This document shows positions 9,174-18,631 of a stretch of 52,695 nucleotides of DNA, in pieces; position 1 is the first letter of the stretch, and each line of letters opens with the position of its first letter. The notes below the pieces were generated by a model that was not told the origin of the DNA, searched no databases, and saw only the letters and a program-made list of their open reading frames with translations. This DNA is from Ruegeria marina (lineage in GTDB: Bacteria; Pseudomonadota; Alphaproteobacteria; Rhodobacterales; Rhodobacteraceae), in contig NZ_FMZV01000025.1 of assembly GCF_900101475.1 (NCBI RefSeq), positions 1 through 52,695 on the forward strand, read 5' to 3'. Made by a program: the position numbers and the translations under genes.

Positions 9174-10259
9174 CTAGGCGCGGCGTTCGGCCTCTAGCTT
9201 GCGTTTGAGCACACGGCGCACGGCCACGCCCGCACCATCCGCGCCAAGGTTGATCTCCGGAAAGTCCAGTCCGCGCGGATCGCGCGACACCTGCGCTTGG
9301 ATTTTCTCCAGCAGGTCCTTATCTTCCTGGAAGGCGGAGATCACGCCGGCCTTGGTCTTTTCCAGTAGCGCGACGGGCGCGTTGGGGCTGTCGAACGAAG
9401 CGACGAAGAAATAATGCGTCTTTCCCCGCTCACCCGGCGTCACGATATGCGCGCCGCGCCCGATAAAGTCACGCCGCTTGCCGAGCTCGGCGCTGATGTC
9501 GTGGATGTTCCAGTCCGAAAAGGAGACCGCCAGAGACGGCATCCATCCGCGCTGTTCCCGCTTGACTATGTGCTTGTCCTCGAAGCCGAAGGCCGCGCAG
9601 AAGAGCGGCGACAGAGGCGAGGGCGGGAAGTCCTGTTCATAGACGATCGTGTCGCCTTCCATGTGCACTTCGGGCGCATTTTCCCAGTCGTCCTGCTGAA
9701 AGGTGTTCGCATGCAGGAAGGCGATATGCGTCAGGTCCAGCACGTTTTCGCGGATCAGCACCCAGTTCGCCTGAACTTCCATATAACCGGTGATCACCGA
9801 CCAGCCGGGATCGGTGGTGAAGCCCATGTCGACCGGGTCGTGATCAATCGCCTCCGGGTCGCCCATCCAGATCCACACGAATGCCCCTGATGTGCGCAGC
9901 GGATAGCTTTGAACCCGCGCCGAATTGGGCACGCTGGTCTGTGTTGGCACCTTGGTGCAGATCCCGTCCGCACCGAATTCCATGCCGTGATAGGGGCAGA
10001 CGATCTGGTCATCGATCACCTTGCCCTCGGACAAGGGTGCCCAGCGGTGCGGGCAGCGGTCATCCAGCGCGACTGGCGTGCCGTCTGACAGGCGATACAG
10101 GACGACGGGATTTTCCAGAAGCCAGCGAGCCAGCGGCTTGTCGGTGATTTCATCGACATGCGCCGCGCACCACCACATGTTGCGCGGTGCGTTGTCATCC
10201 AGCATCCCGTTCGGGATCAGTTGCGCGCCCTTGGTCAGGCCTGTGGCGGTGTCCTTCAT
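9174..10259 (-). CDS. Rieske non-heme iron oxygenase (VanA-like)
   Basis: A 361-residue oxygenase alpha-type subunit. The Rieske [2Fe-2S] site is C69-P-H71 and C88-x-x-H91 (CPYHGMEF). The mononuclear iron site is in ENVLDLTHIAFLH, with D175, H178 and H183. Length and organisation match the vanillate O-demethylase/phthalate-type monocomponent oxygenases. Enzymes of this type O- or N-demethylate or hydroxylate using electrons from a ferredoxin and reductase. A MocE-like ferredoxin is encoded two genes upstream, but no reductase gene is present in the window. The start overlaps the stop of the PanB-like gene (ATGA on the minus strand), so the two are translationally coupled. Substrate unknown. 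Confidence 0.92.
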   Translation of the reverse strand: MKDTATGLTKGAQLIPNGMLDDNAPRNMWWCAAHVDEITDKPLARWLLENPVVLYRLSDGTPVALDDRCPHRWAPLSEGKVIDDQIVCPYHGMEFGADGICTKVPTQTSVPNSARVQSYPLRTSGAFVWIWMGDPEAIDHDPVDMGFTTDPGWSVITGYMEVQANWVLIRENVLDLTHIAFLHANTFQQDDWENAPEVHMEGDTIVYEQDFPPSPLSPLFCAAFGFEDKHIVKREQRGWMPSLAVSFSDWNIHDISAELGKRRDFIGRGAHIVTPGERGKTHYFFVASFDSPNAPVALLEKTKAGVISAFQEDKDLLEKIQAQVSRDPRGLDFPEINLGADGAGVAVRRVLKRKLEAERRA

Positions 10260-11110
10260 GGTTTTTCCTCCCTGAGCATATCCGCAAGCCGCTGCGCTTC
10301 CTCGGGCTTCATCTGATAGCTGTGGTCTGCGTCTGGGAAGGACCCCGACACCACGTCCTCGCGGAATTCGGCAAAGGCCTTTACGGCGATTTCCGACATG
10401 TTGGCGTAGCGCTTGGCGAATTTCGGCTTGAATGTGTCGAAGGCGCCCAGAACGTCGTAGCCGTTCAGGATCTGCGCCGTGCAGGCCGATCCCGCACCGA
10501 TGGCGGCGGTGAAGATGCTCACCGATTCGTCAACGGCCTTGCCGACCTCATAGGGCATGGCCTCGACCTCGATGCCGACGGCGCCCGCTTCCTCGATGGC
10601 GCGGGCGTTGTCAACGATCTCCATCGCCGCTTCGGCGGTGCGGCCCTGCATCTTGAAGCCGCCGAACTTGTGGACCATGTGCGGCACCAGCCCGACCTGG
10701 CTCATCACCGGAACACCGGCATCCGCGATGGCCTTGATGATGTCGAATTTCTCGCGCCCGCCCTGCATCTTGACCGCGTCACAGCCGCTTTCCTTCATCA
10801 GGCGCAAGGCGTTGATGACAGCCATTTCCCGCGTGGCATACGACCCGTAAGGCATGGAAACAACGCACATCGTGTTGGGCGCGCCCGTGCGGACGGCGCG
10901 GGTGTGGTTGATCATCTGGTCCATGCTCATCGACAAAGTGTTCTCATGGCCATAGAGCGTCATGCCGATACTGTCGCCGACGCCAACGATGTCGATGCCG
11001 GCGCGTTCGGCCCATCTGGCGGTCAGCACTTCCCCTACGGCAAGAAGCGCGAGACGTTCGCCCGCCGCCTTCTTCGCGGCCAGATCGGGTATGGTCAGTT
11101 TGGTGGGCAT
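10256..11110 (-). CDS. PanB-like (ketopantoate hydroxymethyltransferase superfamily) protein with altered metal ligands
   Basis: A 284-residue protein with clear PanB architecture: VGVGDSIGMTLYGHENTLS, GVPVMSQVGLVPHMVHKFGG and KMQGRTAEAA. The ATG at 11110 has AAAGGA upstream. By alignment from memory with E. coli PanB, the magnesium ligands D45, D84 and E114 correspond here to D46, S85 (CVVSMPYGSY) and Q116 (AVKMQGG), while the catalytic-lysine position K114 and the later glutamate region (VEAMP) are kept. Two of three metal ligands are therefore changed. I doubt it makes pantothenate; another C-C lyase or transferase reaction of this TIM-barrel superfamily is more likely. Its place between a ferredoxin and an oxygenase gene supports a catabolic role. 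Confidence 0.82.
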   Translation of the reverse strand: MPTKLTIPDLAAKKAAGERLALLAVGEVLTARWAERAGIDIVGVGDSIGMTLYGHENTLSMSMDQMINHTRAVRTGAPNTMCVVSMPYGSYATREMAVINALRLMKESGCDAVKMQGGREKFDIIKAIADAGVPVMSQVGLVPHMVHKFGGFKMQGRTAEAAMEIVDNARAIEEAGAVGIEVEAMPYEVGKAVDESVSIFTAAIGAGSACTAQILNGYDVLGAFDTFKPKFAKRYANMSEIAVKAFAEFREDVVSGSFPDADHSYQMKPEEAQRLADMLREEKP

Positions 11111-11163
11111 GACGGTTCCTTTGTCCTTTGATGTGATGACCTCATCGCCTTTGCAGGCGCCGC

Positions 11164-11478
11164 TCATCCCTCCACCTGAACAAAGACGCGGCCGCTCTCG
11201 ACCTTGACAGGGTAAGTTTTCAGATCGACCAAAACCGGCGCCGAGAGAGCCTTGCCCGTGCACACGTCGAACCGGCCGCCATGCAGCGGGCATTCGATCA
11301 CGCAATCGATGACCAGCCCGTCCTCCAGGCTCTGTTCTTCATGGGTGCACATCAGGTCGGAGGCGAAAAAGCCCTTTTCCGTGTTGTAGATGGCGTATTT
11401 GCGCCCCGCATGCTCCCACGCGATCAGGTCCTCTTCGTCGATGTCATCGGGCGCGCAGGCGTCAATCCATTGATTCAT
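11164..11478 (-). CDS. MocE-like Rieske-type [2Fe-2S] ferredoxin
   Basis: A 104-residue soluble ferredoxin. The cluster ligands are C44-T-H46 (LMCTHEEQ) and C63-P-L-H66 (CPLHGGRFD), the arrangement of Rieske ferredoxins that serve oxygenases. The frame extends upstream, but the ATG at 11478 with GAGGA just before it gives the standard length. It is the second gene of the operon, 49 bases after the desaturase-like gene and 53 before the PanB-like gene. Pairing with a desaturase-fold oxygenase is the MocD/MocE arrangement known from rhizopine (3-O-methyl-scyllo-inosamine) demethylation. It probably supplies electrons to one or both oxygenases of this operon. Confidence 0.9.
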   Translation of the reverse strand: MNQWIDACAPDDIDEEDLIAWEHAGRKYAIYNTEKGFFASDLMCTHEEQSLEDGLVIDCVIECPLHGGRFDVCTGKALSAPVLVDLKTYPVKVESGRVFVQVEG

Positions 11479-11527
11479 ATCGTCCTCGTGTCTTTGTCTT
11501 TTGGGTATCGGTGACCAGCGGGCGGGT

Positions 11528-12556
11528 TCACATGGTTTTCTGCGCGATGCTGTGGATCGGTCCGCCATCCGTGATCATGCGTGGCGCTTGGCGGATCGTT
11601 GGGGCCTTGGTCGAGCGGCCGAGCGACCTACGCAGGACGACCAACCCCAGTTCCGCGCAGGTGCGGACAAAGCCGTGATCGGGTTCAGGCACCTGGTCCT
11701 TGACCGCTTCGGCCAGTTTCGGCAGCGCGTGGAACGGCACCTGCGGATAGAGGTGATGTTCGACGTGGTTGTTCATGTTCATGTAGAGGAATGCCATCAC
11801 CCGGTTCGTCGTGAAGGAGCGCGTGCTTTCGAGGATCGATGGCGAGTTTTCTTGCAATTCTGCATGCTGGATCAGCACCAGCAGGATCATCACAGGCGTT
11901 CCCAGAACCCGCGGCAGGATGATGAACCAGACCGGCCACCAGATACCCGCAAGAGGCAGCACCGCAATCAAAACATATAGCGCGATCATGATCCGCGCAT
12001 TGCGGGTCATCTTGGGCAATTCCGGTTCCGGCGTGAATTTCAGGATCATGTCTGAGAAGTTCCGCGTGGCCAGCACATAAAGGACCTTCACATGGTAAAT
12101 CAGCGGGATGATCCCCGTTGTCGCCGCGAACCATTCGGCAAAGCGCAGCGGAATATTGTATGGCATCTGGCTGTCTTCGCCCACATGCCAGGTGTGGGTG
12201 TGGTGGTTGGTGTGGCTGTAGCGGCGGTGCAGCGGCTCTTCGATGAAGATGAACGAACTGACCCAGAGGACAGCTTCGTTCAGCCAGCGGCTGCGGAAGG
12301 CCGTCCCATGCGCCGTCTCGTGGCTGGCCGCATAGGCTGGAACGGTCAGAAGGGTGCCGTGCAGCAGCATCGCGGGCCAGACCCAAACCGTGCCCAGTGC
12401 CGCCCAGACCAGAGTGCCGGTAGCGACCAGCCCCAGGGTCCACTGCGCGAGCCAGATCAGACCGGGCCGGTCGGTGCGCGTGGCAATGGATTTCAGCGTC
12501 TTCTTGTCCAGCCGGACGCCCGAGGACGCGGCGTTGGTGGGGACATAATCAGGCAT
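11528..12556 (-). CDS. Fatty-acid-desaturase-family di-iron oxygenase (MocD-like)
   Basis: A 342-residue integral membrane protein with the three histidine clusters of the membrane di-iron family: HETAH at residues 79-83, HRRYSHTNHH at about 110-119, and NNHVEHH near residue 260. Hydrophobic segments surround them, including a pair near residues 40-75. The ATG at 12556 follows GAGGGA; the longer open frame has no better start. It heads the minus-strand operon with the MocE-like ferredoxin next. Relatives are fatty-acid desaturases, alkane hydroxylases and MocD of rhizopine catabolism. The ferredoxin partner and catabolic setting favour a MocD-type hydroxylase/demethylase over a lipid desaturase, but the substrate is not shown by sequence. 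Confidence 0.85.
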   Translation of the reverse strand: MPDYVPTNAASSGVRLDKKTLKSIATRTDRPGLIWLAQWTLGLVATGTLVWAALGTVWVWPAMLLHGTLLTVPAYAASHETAHGTAFRSRWLNEAVLWVSSFIFIEEPLHRRYSHTNHHTHTWHVGEDSQMPYNIPLRFAEWFAATTGIIPLIYHVKVLYVLATRNFSDMILKFTPEPELPKMTRNARIMIALYVLIAVLPLAGIWWPVWFIILPRVLGTPVMILLVLIQHAELQENSPSILESTRSFTTNRVMAFLYMNMNNHVEHHLYPQVPFHALPKLAEAVKDQVPEPDHGFVRTCAELGLVVLRRSLGRSTKAPTIRQAPRMITDGGPIHSIAQKTM

Positions 12557-12749
12557 GGCTCGGCTCCCTCTTGGGCGGCATGTGTCAGTGCGCGCGGAGC
12601 GGCTTGGATGCCCCGTCTTCCGTCTCATAAAATATATAATATATTATTTTGATGTGCGTCAACCCGGAACTGCCCGGTGCATCTCCCCGGCAGAAGACCG
12701 ACTGGAAAGCAGCGCTTTAGGAGTCGAAAACATGCCGGTTCCGAAGGAC

Positions 12750-13158
12750 TTACCGCACCAGTTCCATCGCGATCCACGTCTGCCAGATGACCAGCGCGAG
12801 CGACAGGATAATCAATCCGATGAAGGGCAGAGCCGCAATTTCCAGCTCACCGAACCTCTGCCGAAGGGCGGTCATGGCCATCATCAGGTTGAGTCCGACC
12901 GGCGGCGCCAGATAGCCGATTTCGAGGTTAAGGATCATCATGATCCCGAAGAGCACCGGGTCGAACCCGAAGGCGCTGGCGGCAGTCATCAATAGTGGTG
13001 CGAGGATCAGGATGGCTTCGTTCGTGGTCATCACCGCGCCCACGACCAGCAGCAGATTGACCGTGATGATGAACATCAAGGGCGAAGTGAACAAGTCCTG
13101 CAGCAAGTTAACCATCTCGACCGGGACGCGGTTTTCTGTCAGCACCAGATTGAGGCCG
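12750..13158 (-). pseudogene. Truncated TRAP large permease (DctM), C-terminal fragment
   Basis: About 136 codons encode the C-terminal third of a DctM protein: LVLTENRVPVEMV, TTNEAILILAPLLMTAASA and NLEIGYLAPPVGLNL, ending in a normal stop. Similarity begins at NLVLTEN, the equivalent of roughly residue 285 of the intact DctM at 3453-4709. Immediately upstream the sequence switches to IS6 transposase, so the N-terminal two-thirds and the matching dctP/dctQ were lost through an IS-associated deletion. It is clearly a different paralogue from the two intact systems. It lies upstream of the oxygenase operon, in the same orientation, and may once have carried that pathway's substrate. Confidence 0.88.
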
Positions 13159-13925
13159 TCCCATATTCAGCACAGAGACCGCGCCACTCGGCCAGAGCAG
13201 CGGCACGGTGTGATTTGAAATTCTGTCGGCTGGTGAGGCTTCGCTCCGAATTGAAATGGTTGCAGGCCGAGGCGTGGATGGCGGCGAACATCGGCAAACT
13301 TCGCATCCGACTGAAACGAAGCATCGCCTGCTTTCGTCGATGGAATGGAAGGTGCGAGTCCTCGGCCCGATTGTTCAACCATCGACCCGTTTGCTGGCGA
13401 TGCCCCGCACCCACTTCCCTCAGGGCGGTACCGTAAGAGCGCAGCAGATCCGTGACGAATACTTCCGTGCAGCCATGCTTACGCATTGCTTTCTTTAAGA
13501 ATTTCAACGCGGCTTTCTTATCGCGCGCCTTCATCACAAAGCTTTCCAGCACCTCGCCCTCATGGTCGACGGCCCGACAGAGGTAGTGTCGCTCACGATT
13601 AATCTTTACGAACATCTCGTCCAAGTGCCAACGCCACCAGCTTGATTTCATGCCTTCGATACGGCGCTTGCGGATCTCGGCGGCAAACATCGGACCGAAG
13701 CGATGCCACCAGAAGCGGATCGTTTCGTGGCTGAAATCGACGCAGCACTTGTGAAGCAGATCCTCGACATTGCGCAGTGACAGGGGGAAATCGGACGTAC
13801 AGCATCACCGCCAGGCGGATGATCTTGTGTATCGTTTTACAATAGCAGAACGGGTCAGGTTTGGTCATCCACAGACGGTAAGGAACCGCCCCGCTCGGCT
13901 CACGTCAGTTTGTTCTGACAGGACC
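13159..13925 (-). mobile_element. IS6-family insertion sequence, copy A, 3'-truncated
   Basis: The transposase-start side ends in a terminal repeat reading GGTCCTGTCAGAACAAACTG (minus strand, ending at 13925), matching the start of the copy at 45272. The other terminus is missing: the sequence passes from transposase directly into the DctM fragment near 13159-13165. No matching 8-bp target duplication is available. This is a one-ended remnant formed by deletion after insertion. Confidence 0.8.
13165..13868 (-). pseudogene. IS6-family transposase, frameshifted and truncated
   Basis: The N-terminal piece (IIRLAVMLYVRFP) is in one frame and the remainder (MFAAEIRKRRIEGMKSSWW, WHLDEMFVKINRERHYL) in another. 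The shift maps to a run of five G on the plus strand at 13783-13787, where the copy at 35.4 kb has four. The DDE residues are present: D in WHLDEMF, D in VTDLLRSYG and E in NNRAEDSH. The reading frame continues past ALAEWR into foreign sequence because the IS end is gone. Inactive. Confidence 0.85.
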
Positions 13926-14158
13926 GGCGCCGTCACTACAACACCAAGCGCCCGCACTCATCACTCGGCTAACGACCGCCAGTTCCGCAAGTGGTGCAGT
14001 GGCCAGCTTCGCCATCTGAGCCGCTTCGCCGGCCACGCCAGCTGTAGCGCAAAGACCCGTAATGCACTAACACTGAAACGGGACCACTCGATGAGGGAAG
14101 GTCACAGGCTTTCTTGGCGGTTGGGCTTGTTTCTATTCGGTTTCGCTGACACTTTAAC

Positions 14159-15403
14159 TTGCGACTGAAAAGGGCATTTGTCTTGTTGATTGATCGTTTG
14201 ATCGTTCTTGCACGTAAGCACGGATCGGGATTTCGTTCCGGTGTTCCTTTTTGCGACAGAGCTAGCCTTGCCGGTGCAGCGAACACCTTGCTACGGGTGA
14301 TCCTTTTCACGGGTTGCCTATCGGGCGCTGCCCTTGCGCAGAACCCGTTCTTCGAACAACGCAATACCGCTGTTGACGCGGCAACTCAAACGGATGTCGG
14401 CCTTAGAAGCGGCTCGCTGGTCATCGCACCGATCCCTTTCAGCAACGATGTGATCGGCAACGGAATTTCTTTGGGCGCGGGTTATCTGTTTACCCTCCCT
14501 GGATCAAAGCCATCAGGGGTCGGTGTTGCGACGCTGAAGACCGATAAGGGAAGCACTGGCTACGGTGGCGGTGGGCTTGTTAACTTCGGCAACGGGCGCT
14601 GGACGCTCGGGCTTTTTGGCGGCACCGCAGATGTCAATTACACGTTGCCCGTTGGCAGGCTCAAGTTGCCACTCACGCAATCCGGCAAAGCGGTTGACGC
14701 CATCTTGGGCTATAACGTTACGGATCAACTGAAAATCGGGTTCAACCTGGGATACCTCGACACGTCGATTGGATTGGGCACTCTGCGTGTGAGTGATTTT
14801 CCAGTTGATCTGCGGCCTGATTTGGACGTCGAGTTGGTCAAATTCAGCGCACATGCAACTTGGGACACGCGAGATAACACTTTCTATCCGACGACCGGTG
14901 TGCTGATCTCAGGAAAGATTTCGCGCGCGGGCATCACGGATCAGGCATTCGGAAACCTGCTTACGATATCGGACAGAAGTTACTACAAAGGCGTGGCTTC
15001 CGCATCTACCTACAACGCGATTGGGGAACGTGGTGTTCTTGCCGTCATTGCCTCTGTCTGCGGTGCTGGCCGTGATGCGCCATTCTTTGACTCTTGCGGT
15101 GTTGGTTTCTCTGACGGCTTGCGTGGATTTGGTACTCTGGACAACTTGCAAAACTGGTCTGCCTCCGCCCAAGTCGAGTATCGAGGCCGCGTCTCTGAAC
15201 GTTTCGGTTATGTCGCGTTTGCCGGTCTCGGCGGCGGCGGTGAAAGCATCAGCGCCATTTCGACGAAAAACGGCGGAGCCGCGGCTGGCGTAGGCTTGAG
15301 GTATCGTATCGCCAAGAAATTCGGTTTGGACTACGCTGTTGATTACGCGGTCAACGATCAAGGTGAAGCGTTTCTATACCTCTCTCTTGGGCAACGGTTT
15401 TGA
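14159..15403 (+). CDS. Omp85/BamA-type outer-membrane beta-barrel protein (surface antigen D15 domain)
   Basis: Up to 414 residues. The signal sequence ends in LSGAALA-Q around residue 61 of the longest frame. The mature part is a barrel with alternating aromatic/glycine strands, the Omp85-type motif FSAHATWDTRDNTFYPTTG and a terminal strand ending LSLGQRF, whose final phenylalanine is the usual outer-membrane signal. There is no room for POTRA repeats, so it resembles stand-alone D15-domain barrels rather than BamA. The start is uncertain: the longest frame begins at TTG 14159 with no good ribosome site, and TTG 14288 would give a conventional 17-residue signal peptide. It stands alone between IS remnants. 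The role may be outer-membrane passage or a surface function. Confidence 0.75.
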   Translation: MRLKRAFVLLIDRLIVLARKHGSGFRSGVPFCDRASLAGAANTLLRVILFTGCLSGAALAQNPFFEQRNTAVDAATQTDVGLRSGSLVIAPIPFSNDVIGNGISLGAGYLFTLPGSKPSGVGVATLKTDKGSTGYGGGGLVNFGNGRWTLGLFGGTADVNYTLPVGRLKLPLTQSGKAVDAILGYNVTDQLKIGFNLGYLDTSIGLGTLRVSDFPVDLRPDLDVELVKFSAHATWDTRDNTFYPTTGVLISGKISRAGITDQAFGNLLTISDRSYYKGVASASTYNAIGERGVLAVIASVCGAGRDAPFFDSCGVGFSDGLRGFGTLDNLQNWSASAQVEYRGRVSERFGYVAFAGLGGGGESISAISTKNGGAAAGVGLRYRIAKKFGLDYAVDYAVNDQGEAFLYLSLGQRF

Positions 15404-15439
15404 TTTCATCCATAATGGTGGCCGAGTGAAAATTCCCGC

Positions 15440-16042
15440 AATACCAATCCTACCGGCGCCTGCACATCTTGCTCCGCCGAGAGGGCGGGGGCGTGAACTG
15501 GAAGAAGCTCTACCGCATCGACCGTGAAGAGCGGCTCACGGTGCGCAAACGCGGCGGCCGGACGCGGGCGCTTGGCGCGCGGGCAACGATGGCGATCCCG
15601 CATGGTCCAAAACCAGCGTTGGGGCCTCGACTTCGTGTCTGACGCACTGTTCTGCGGACGACGGTTGCGGGTGCTGTGCGTGATCAACGACTTCAGCCGG
15701 GAGTGCCTGGCCTCGGTCGTCGATACCTCAATCTCTGGAGTCATGGGGTTCGCGAACTGGACCGTATCGCTGAGATCCGGGGCTATCCCTGCATGGTAGT
15801 TAGCGACAACGGCACCGAACTAACCTCGAACGCCATCCTGAAGTAGCGGGAGGAGCGCCGTGTCGAGTGGCACGACATCGCGCCCGGTAAGCCCTTAAAA
15901 AACGGTTTCGTGGAAAGCTTCAGCGGCCGCTTACGCGACGAATGCCTGAACAAGCACCTCTTCACAGGCCTGCGCGATGCCCGCAAACTGATCGCGGCAT
16001 GGCGCGACGACTATAACCATCACCGCCCGCATGCGTCTTAGA
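15440..16042 (+). pseudogene. IS3-family transposase OrfB remnant (IS407-like)
   Basis: Three frames carry consecutive OrfB segments. The first (from about 15451) reads RRLHILLRREG to LTVRKRGGRTRALG. The second (from about 15605) reads NQRWGLDFVSDALFCGRRLR. The third (from about 15740) reads RIAEIRGYPCMVVSDNGTEL, then an in-frame TAG at 15844, then [19 protein letters not shown] and [11 protein letters not shown]. At least two frameshifts and one stop disable it. It is cut at about 16042 by the IS110 fragment. Confidence 0.85.
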
Positions 16043-16465
16043 AAGCTCCTGGATGTCCGCCGTCCCGACCACCAAGGGATCGTGAAAGAACTGCATGGCG
16101 CCGATCCCGAGCATGTGCAGGATGACCTGGGCGTCTTTCGGGTCGTTCTTGTTCCAGCTGTTGGGCAAGACCTCCTGCGTCCGGGCCAGGCCGACCGAGA
16201 AAACCGGCTTCAGCTTGAACCCGGCCTGGTCGAGATGATGCGCCAGCGGTCGGTGATAGTTGCCGGTCGCTTCGAACCCGAACTGGACGGGAAGGTCGTA
16301 GCTCTCAAGAGCCGCCAATGGTCGCCTGATGTCCTCGAGCGTATTGTTGATCGTCATCCGGCGGCAACGCTTCTTGTCCGGGATCCGGATCAGCACCTCG
16401 TGGCGATGCTTGGAAATGTCGATGGCGACCAGAACGGTCGAAGCGGTATATTGGATAACGGTCAT
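16043..16465 (-). pseudogene. IS110-family transposase, N-terminal fragment
   Basis: Begins TVIQYTASTVLVAIDISKHR with the first DEDD aspartate, continues QFGFEATGNYHRPLAHHLD (glutamate) and NSWNKNDPKDAQVILHML (DxxD), then stops matching after about residue 142 of a normal 320-400. The C-terminal serine-containing transposase domain is absent. It abuts the IS3 remnant on one side; its own upstream end reaches to about 16500. Confidence 0.82.
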
Positions 16466-16589
16466 AACCGGTCTTCTAAGCGGTATGGTTCACCAAAAAA
16501 CACTTTTGAGACCTGAGAACCGTTTTTAGCTACCCGTTGCGCGACATGAAGGCTGCGCGAGTGGCCATAACCTGTCGGTTGCGCTTCTT

Positions 16590-16893
16590 CCCTACGTGCT
16601 ATGGCAGCGAGTTCGTCTAGCGAGTCTTTAATTTCTGGGTCTATGTCAACGACGTCACGTCGGACTTCTCGGCCTGGCAAACTCACGGACAACGGCTATG
16701 TTGAAGCTTTCAACAGCAAGCTCAGGGCGGAGTGTCTAAACACGCACTGGTTTATGAGCCTTGCAGATGCGCGGGAAAAGCTGGAGGATTGGCGCAGGAA
16801 CTACAATGAGGACAGGCCCTACGCGCGCGATCGGATACATCGTCCCGATTGCCATGCATTATCCCGATGGCGGCACCAGCCTGGCATCGTGAG
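16590..16893 (+). pseudogene. IS3-family transposase OrfB, C-terminal remnant
   Basis: Starts in a degenerate CYGSEFV (the DNGSEF block with its aspartate lost) and continues DVTSDFSRPGKLTDNGYVEA, FNSKLRAECLNTHWFMSLAD and WRRNYNEDRP. A frameshift near 16820 leads to AIGYIVPIAMHYPDGGTSLA and a stop. Frame breaks near 16670 and 16820 inactivate it. It is a different IS3 relative from the remnant at 15.4-16.0 kb. Confidence 0.8.
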
Positions 16894-17077
16894 ACAGTCG
16901 GAAAAATCCAGCGTCTGTCGGTCCAATGTTGGGCAGCAGTGCAATCGAATGAAATGGTCTTTCACGAACTGGACCATAGATTGGAAAACATACTGGTTTG
17001 GTAATGGATAGTCCGAGTACAATTGAAGGAGCGCTCAGACAGGTTAAAAAGTTTGTGGCTAAGTGGAGGTTTTAAAA

Positions 17078-18631
17078 ATGATTTTGAGAATATTTGCTCT
17101 GGCCACGGCACTCTTGTCCTCGAGCTCGACCCTGACGTTGGCTCAAAGCTACGATCTCGTCATCAAGAATGGCCGGGTAATGGACCCCGAAACCGGTTTT
17201 GACCGCGTGGCTAATGTCGGCGTCGTTGACGGCACCATATCTGCCATCACTGAAGAAGATATTTCGGGCTCGAAGGAAATCGACGCTAGTGGTCTTGTTG
17301 TGGCACCAGGCTTCATCGATATGCACAACCATGTCGGTGGGTTGCCGTTTGGTCAAAAACAGGCCTTGCGCGACGGTGTGACAACCCAGCTGGAGCTGGA
17401 GGCGGGTGCGTATCCGATATCGCTCTACTATGAGCGGCTGGAAGGCAAGTCGAAAACGAACTACGGCGCGAGCGTGTCTGTCCTGGGTATTCGAGAATCC
17501 GTCATGAACCCGGACTACAACAGTAAGTATGGCTCATATCTTCTGGATGGCGGGCTCACGGAACCGACCATGGACTTCACGCTTGACGCTCTCCAGTCAA
17601 GGCCGGATTCCGATCAGATTGCCGAAATCGTGCAACGCATGGAAGAAGGCCTGAAACAGGGTGGGCTCGGATTTGGTAATCCCGTCGGCTACGCAACCGC
17701 CAATTTGACATCGCAGGAAATGGTCGAGATGCACCGCCTTGCAGGCGAATATGGCAGTTTCAGTGTCATGCATGGGCGGTTTTCGAGCAATCTTCCGCCA
17801 ACGACAGGCATCATGTCGGTTCAGGAGGCGCTTTCGAGTGTCGCGATTTATGGCGGCGGCCTCTACGTGAGCCACATCCATCAACAGACGCTGAGGAATA
17901 CTCCTTACGCCCTCGACATGATCAAAGATGCACGGTCTGCCGGTATCGACGTCGTTGCAGCAATCTATCCTTACAATTTCGGCGCTTCGGTCATCAGCGC
18001 CGATTACTTGGATCCCTTGAACTACGGTCCGAACATGGGGCGCAGCTACGAAGACATAACCGAACAGGCGACCATGCAGCCGCTGACGAAGGAGCGCTAC
18101 GAGGAACTGATAGCAAACGAGCCAACCGCCCCGATCCTGTTTGTGGGTGTTGAAGAGGACATCATGCTCGCGGCCCTTGCCGACCCGAAAACTCTCGTGG
18201 AAAGCGATGCGTTCACCTCTGTTGTTTCAGCCACGGGTGAGACGGCCGTCGGTTGGGATGTCGCCTATGAGGAAGTGCAGGCCCATCCGCGTGCGGCAGG
18301 GTCACATGCCAAGGTCCTGCGGCTAGTGCGTGAACAAGATCTGATGCCGTTGATGCTGGCTGTGTCCAAGATGACTTACATGCCTGCGGTTTTCATGGAA
18401 AGAAATGGTGTTCCCCAGATGGCGAAGAAGGGCCGTATCCAGAAAGGCGCCGATGCCGACATCACCATCTTCGATCCGGAAAACGTTGCCGACATGGCCA
18501 CCGAGAAACGGGGTGGATTGGCCTCCGAAGGCATACCGTACGTGATTGTGAACGGGAGCATAGTCGTTGATGACTCGCGGGTTGTCATGGAGGTGTTTCC
18601 GGGCCAGCCGATCCGCGGCGACCTGAACTAG
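17078..18631 (+). CDS. Secreted amidohydrolase, D-aminoacylase-like, copy 1
   Basis: A 517-residue metal-dependent hydrolase. The ATG at 17078 is chosen because GGAGG lies at 17064-17068; a GTG 15 bases earlier would overlap that site. A signal peptide ends near residue 22 (STLTLA-Q), so the enzyme is exported. The metal motif H83-N-H85 is in [12 protein letters not shown], an acidic bridge candidate is in LELEAGAYP, and later histidines are in SVMHGRF and LYVSHIHQ, with an aspartate in VESDAF. The overall order fits N-acyl-D-amino-acid deacylases and related cyclic-amidohydrolase enzymes. It is paralogous to the enzyme at 24981 (shared HPRxAG and [11 protein letters not shown] segments). It stands alone between IS remnants, probably displaced from the main operon. 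Confidence 0.85.
   Translation: MILRIFALATALLSSSSTLTLAQSYDLVIKNGRVMDPETGFDRVANVGVVDGTISAITEEDISGSKEIDASGLVVAPGFIDMHNHVGGLPFGQKQALRDGVTTQLELEAGAYPISLYYERLEGKSKTNYGASVSVLGIRESVMNPDYNSKYGSYLLDGGLTEPTMDFTLDALQSRPDSDQIAEIVQRMEEGLKQGGLGFGNPVGYATANLTSQEMVEMHRLAGEYGSFSVMHGRFSSNLPPTTGIMSVQEALSSVAIYGGGLYVSHIHQQTLRNTPYALDMIKDARSAGIDVVAAIYPYNFGASVISADYLDPLNYGPNMGRSYEDITEQATMQPLTKERYEELIANEPTAPILFVGVEEDIMLAALADPKTLVESDAFTSVVSATGETAVGWDVAYEEVQAHPRAAGSHAKVLRLVREQDLMPLMLAVSKMTYMPAVFMERNGVPQMAKKGRIQKGADADITIFDPENVADMATEKRGGLASEGIPYVIVNGSIVVDDSRVVMEVFPGQPIRGDLN

Noticed and set aside
13969-14364. 131-codon minus-strand frame in the gap before the Omp85-type gene
   Set aside because: It overlaps the start of a better-supported plus-strand gene and shows no domain; low-complexity glycine/serine content suggests chance.
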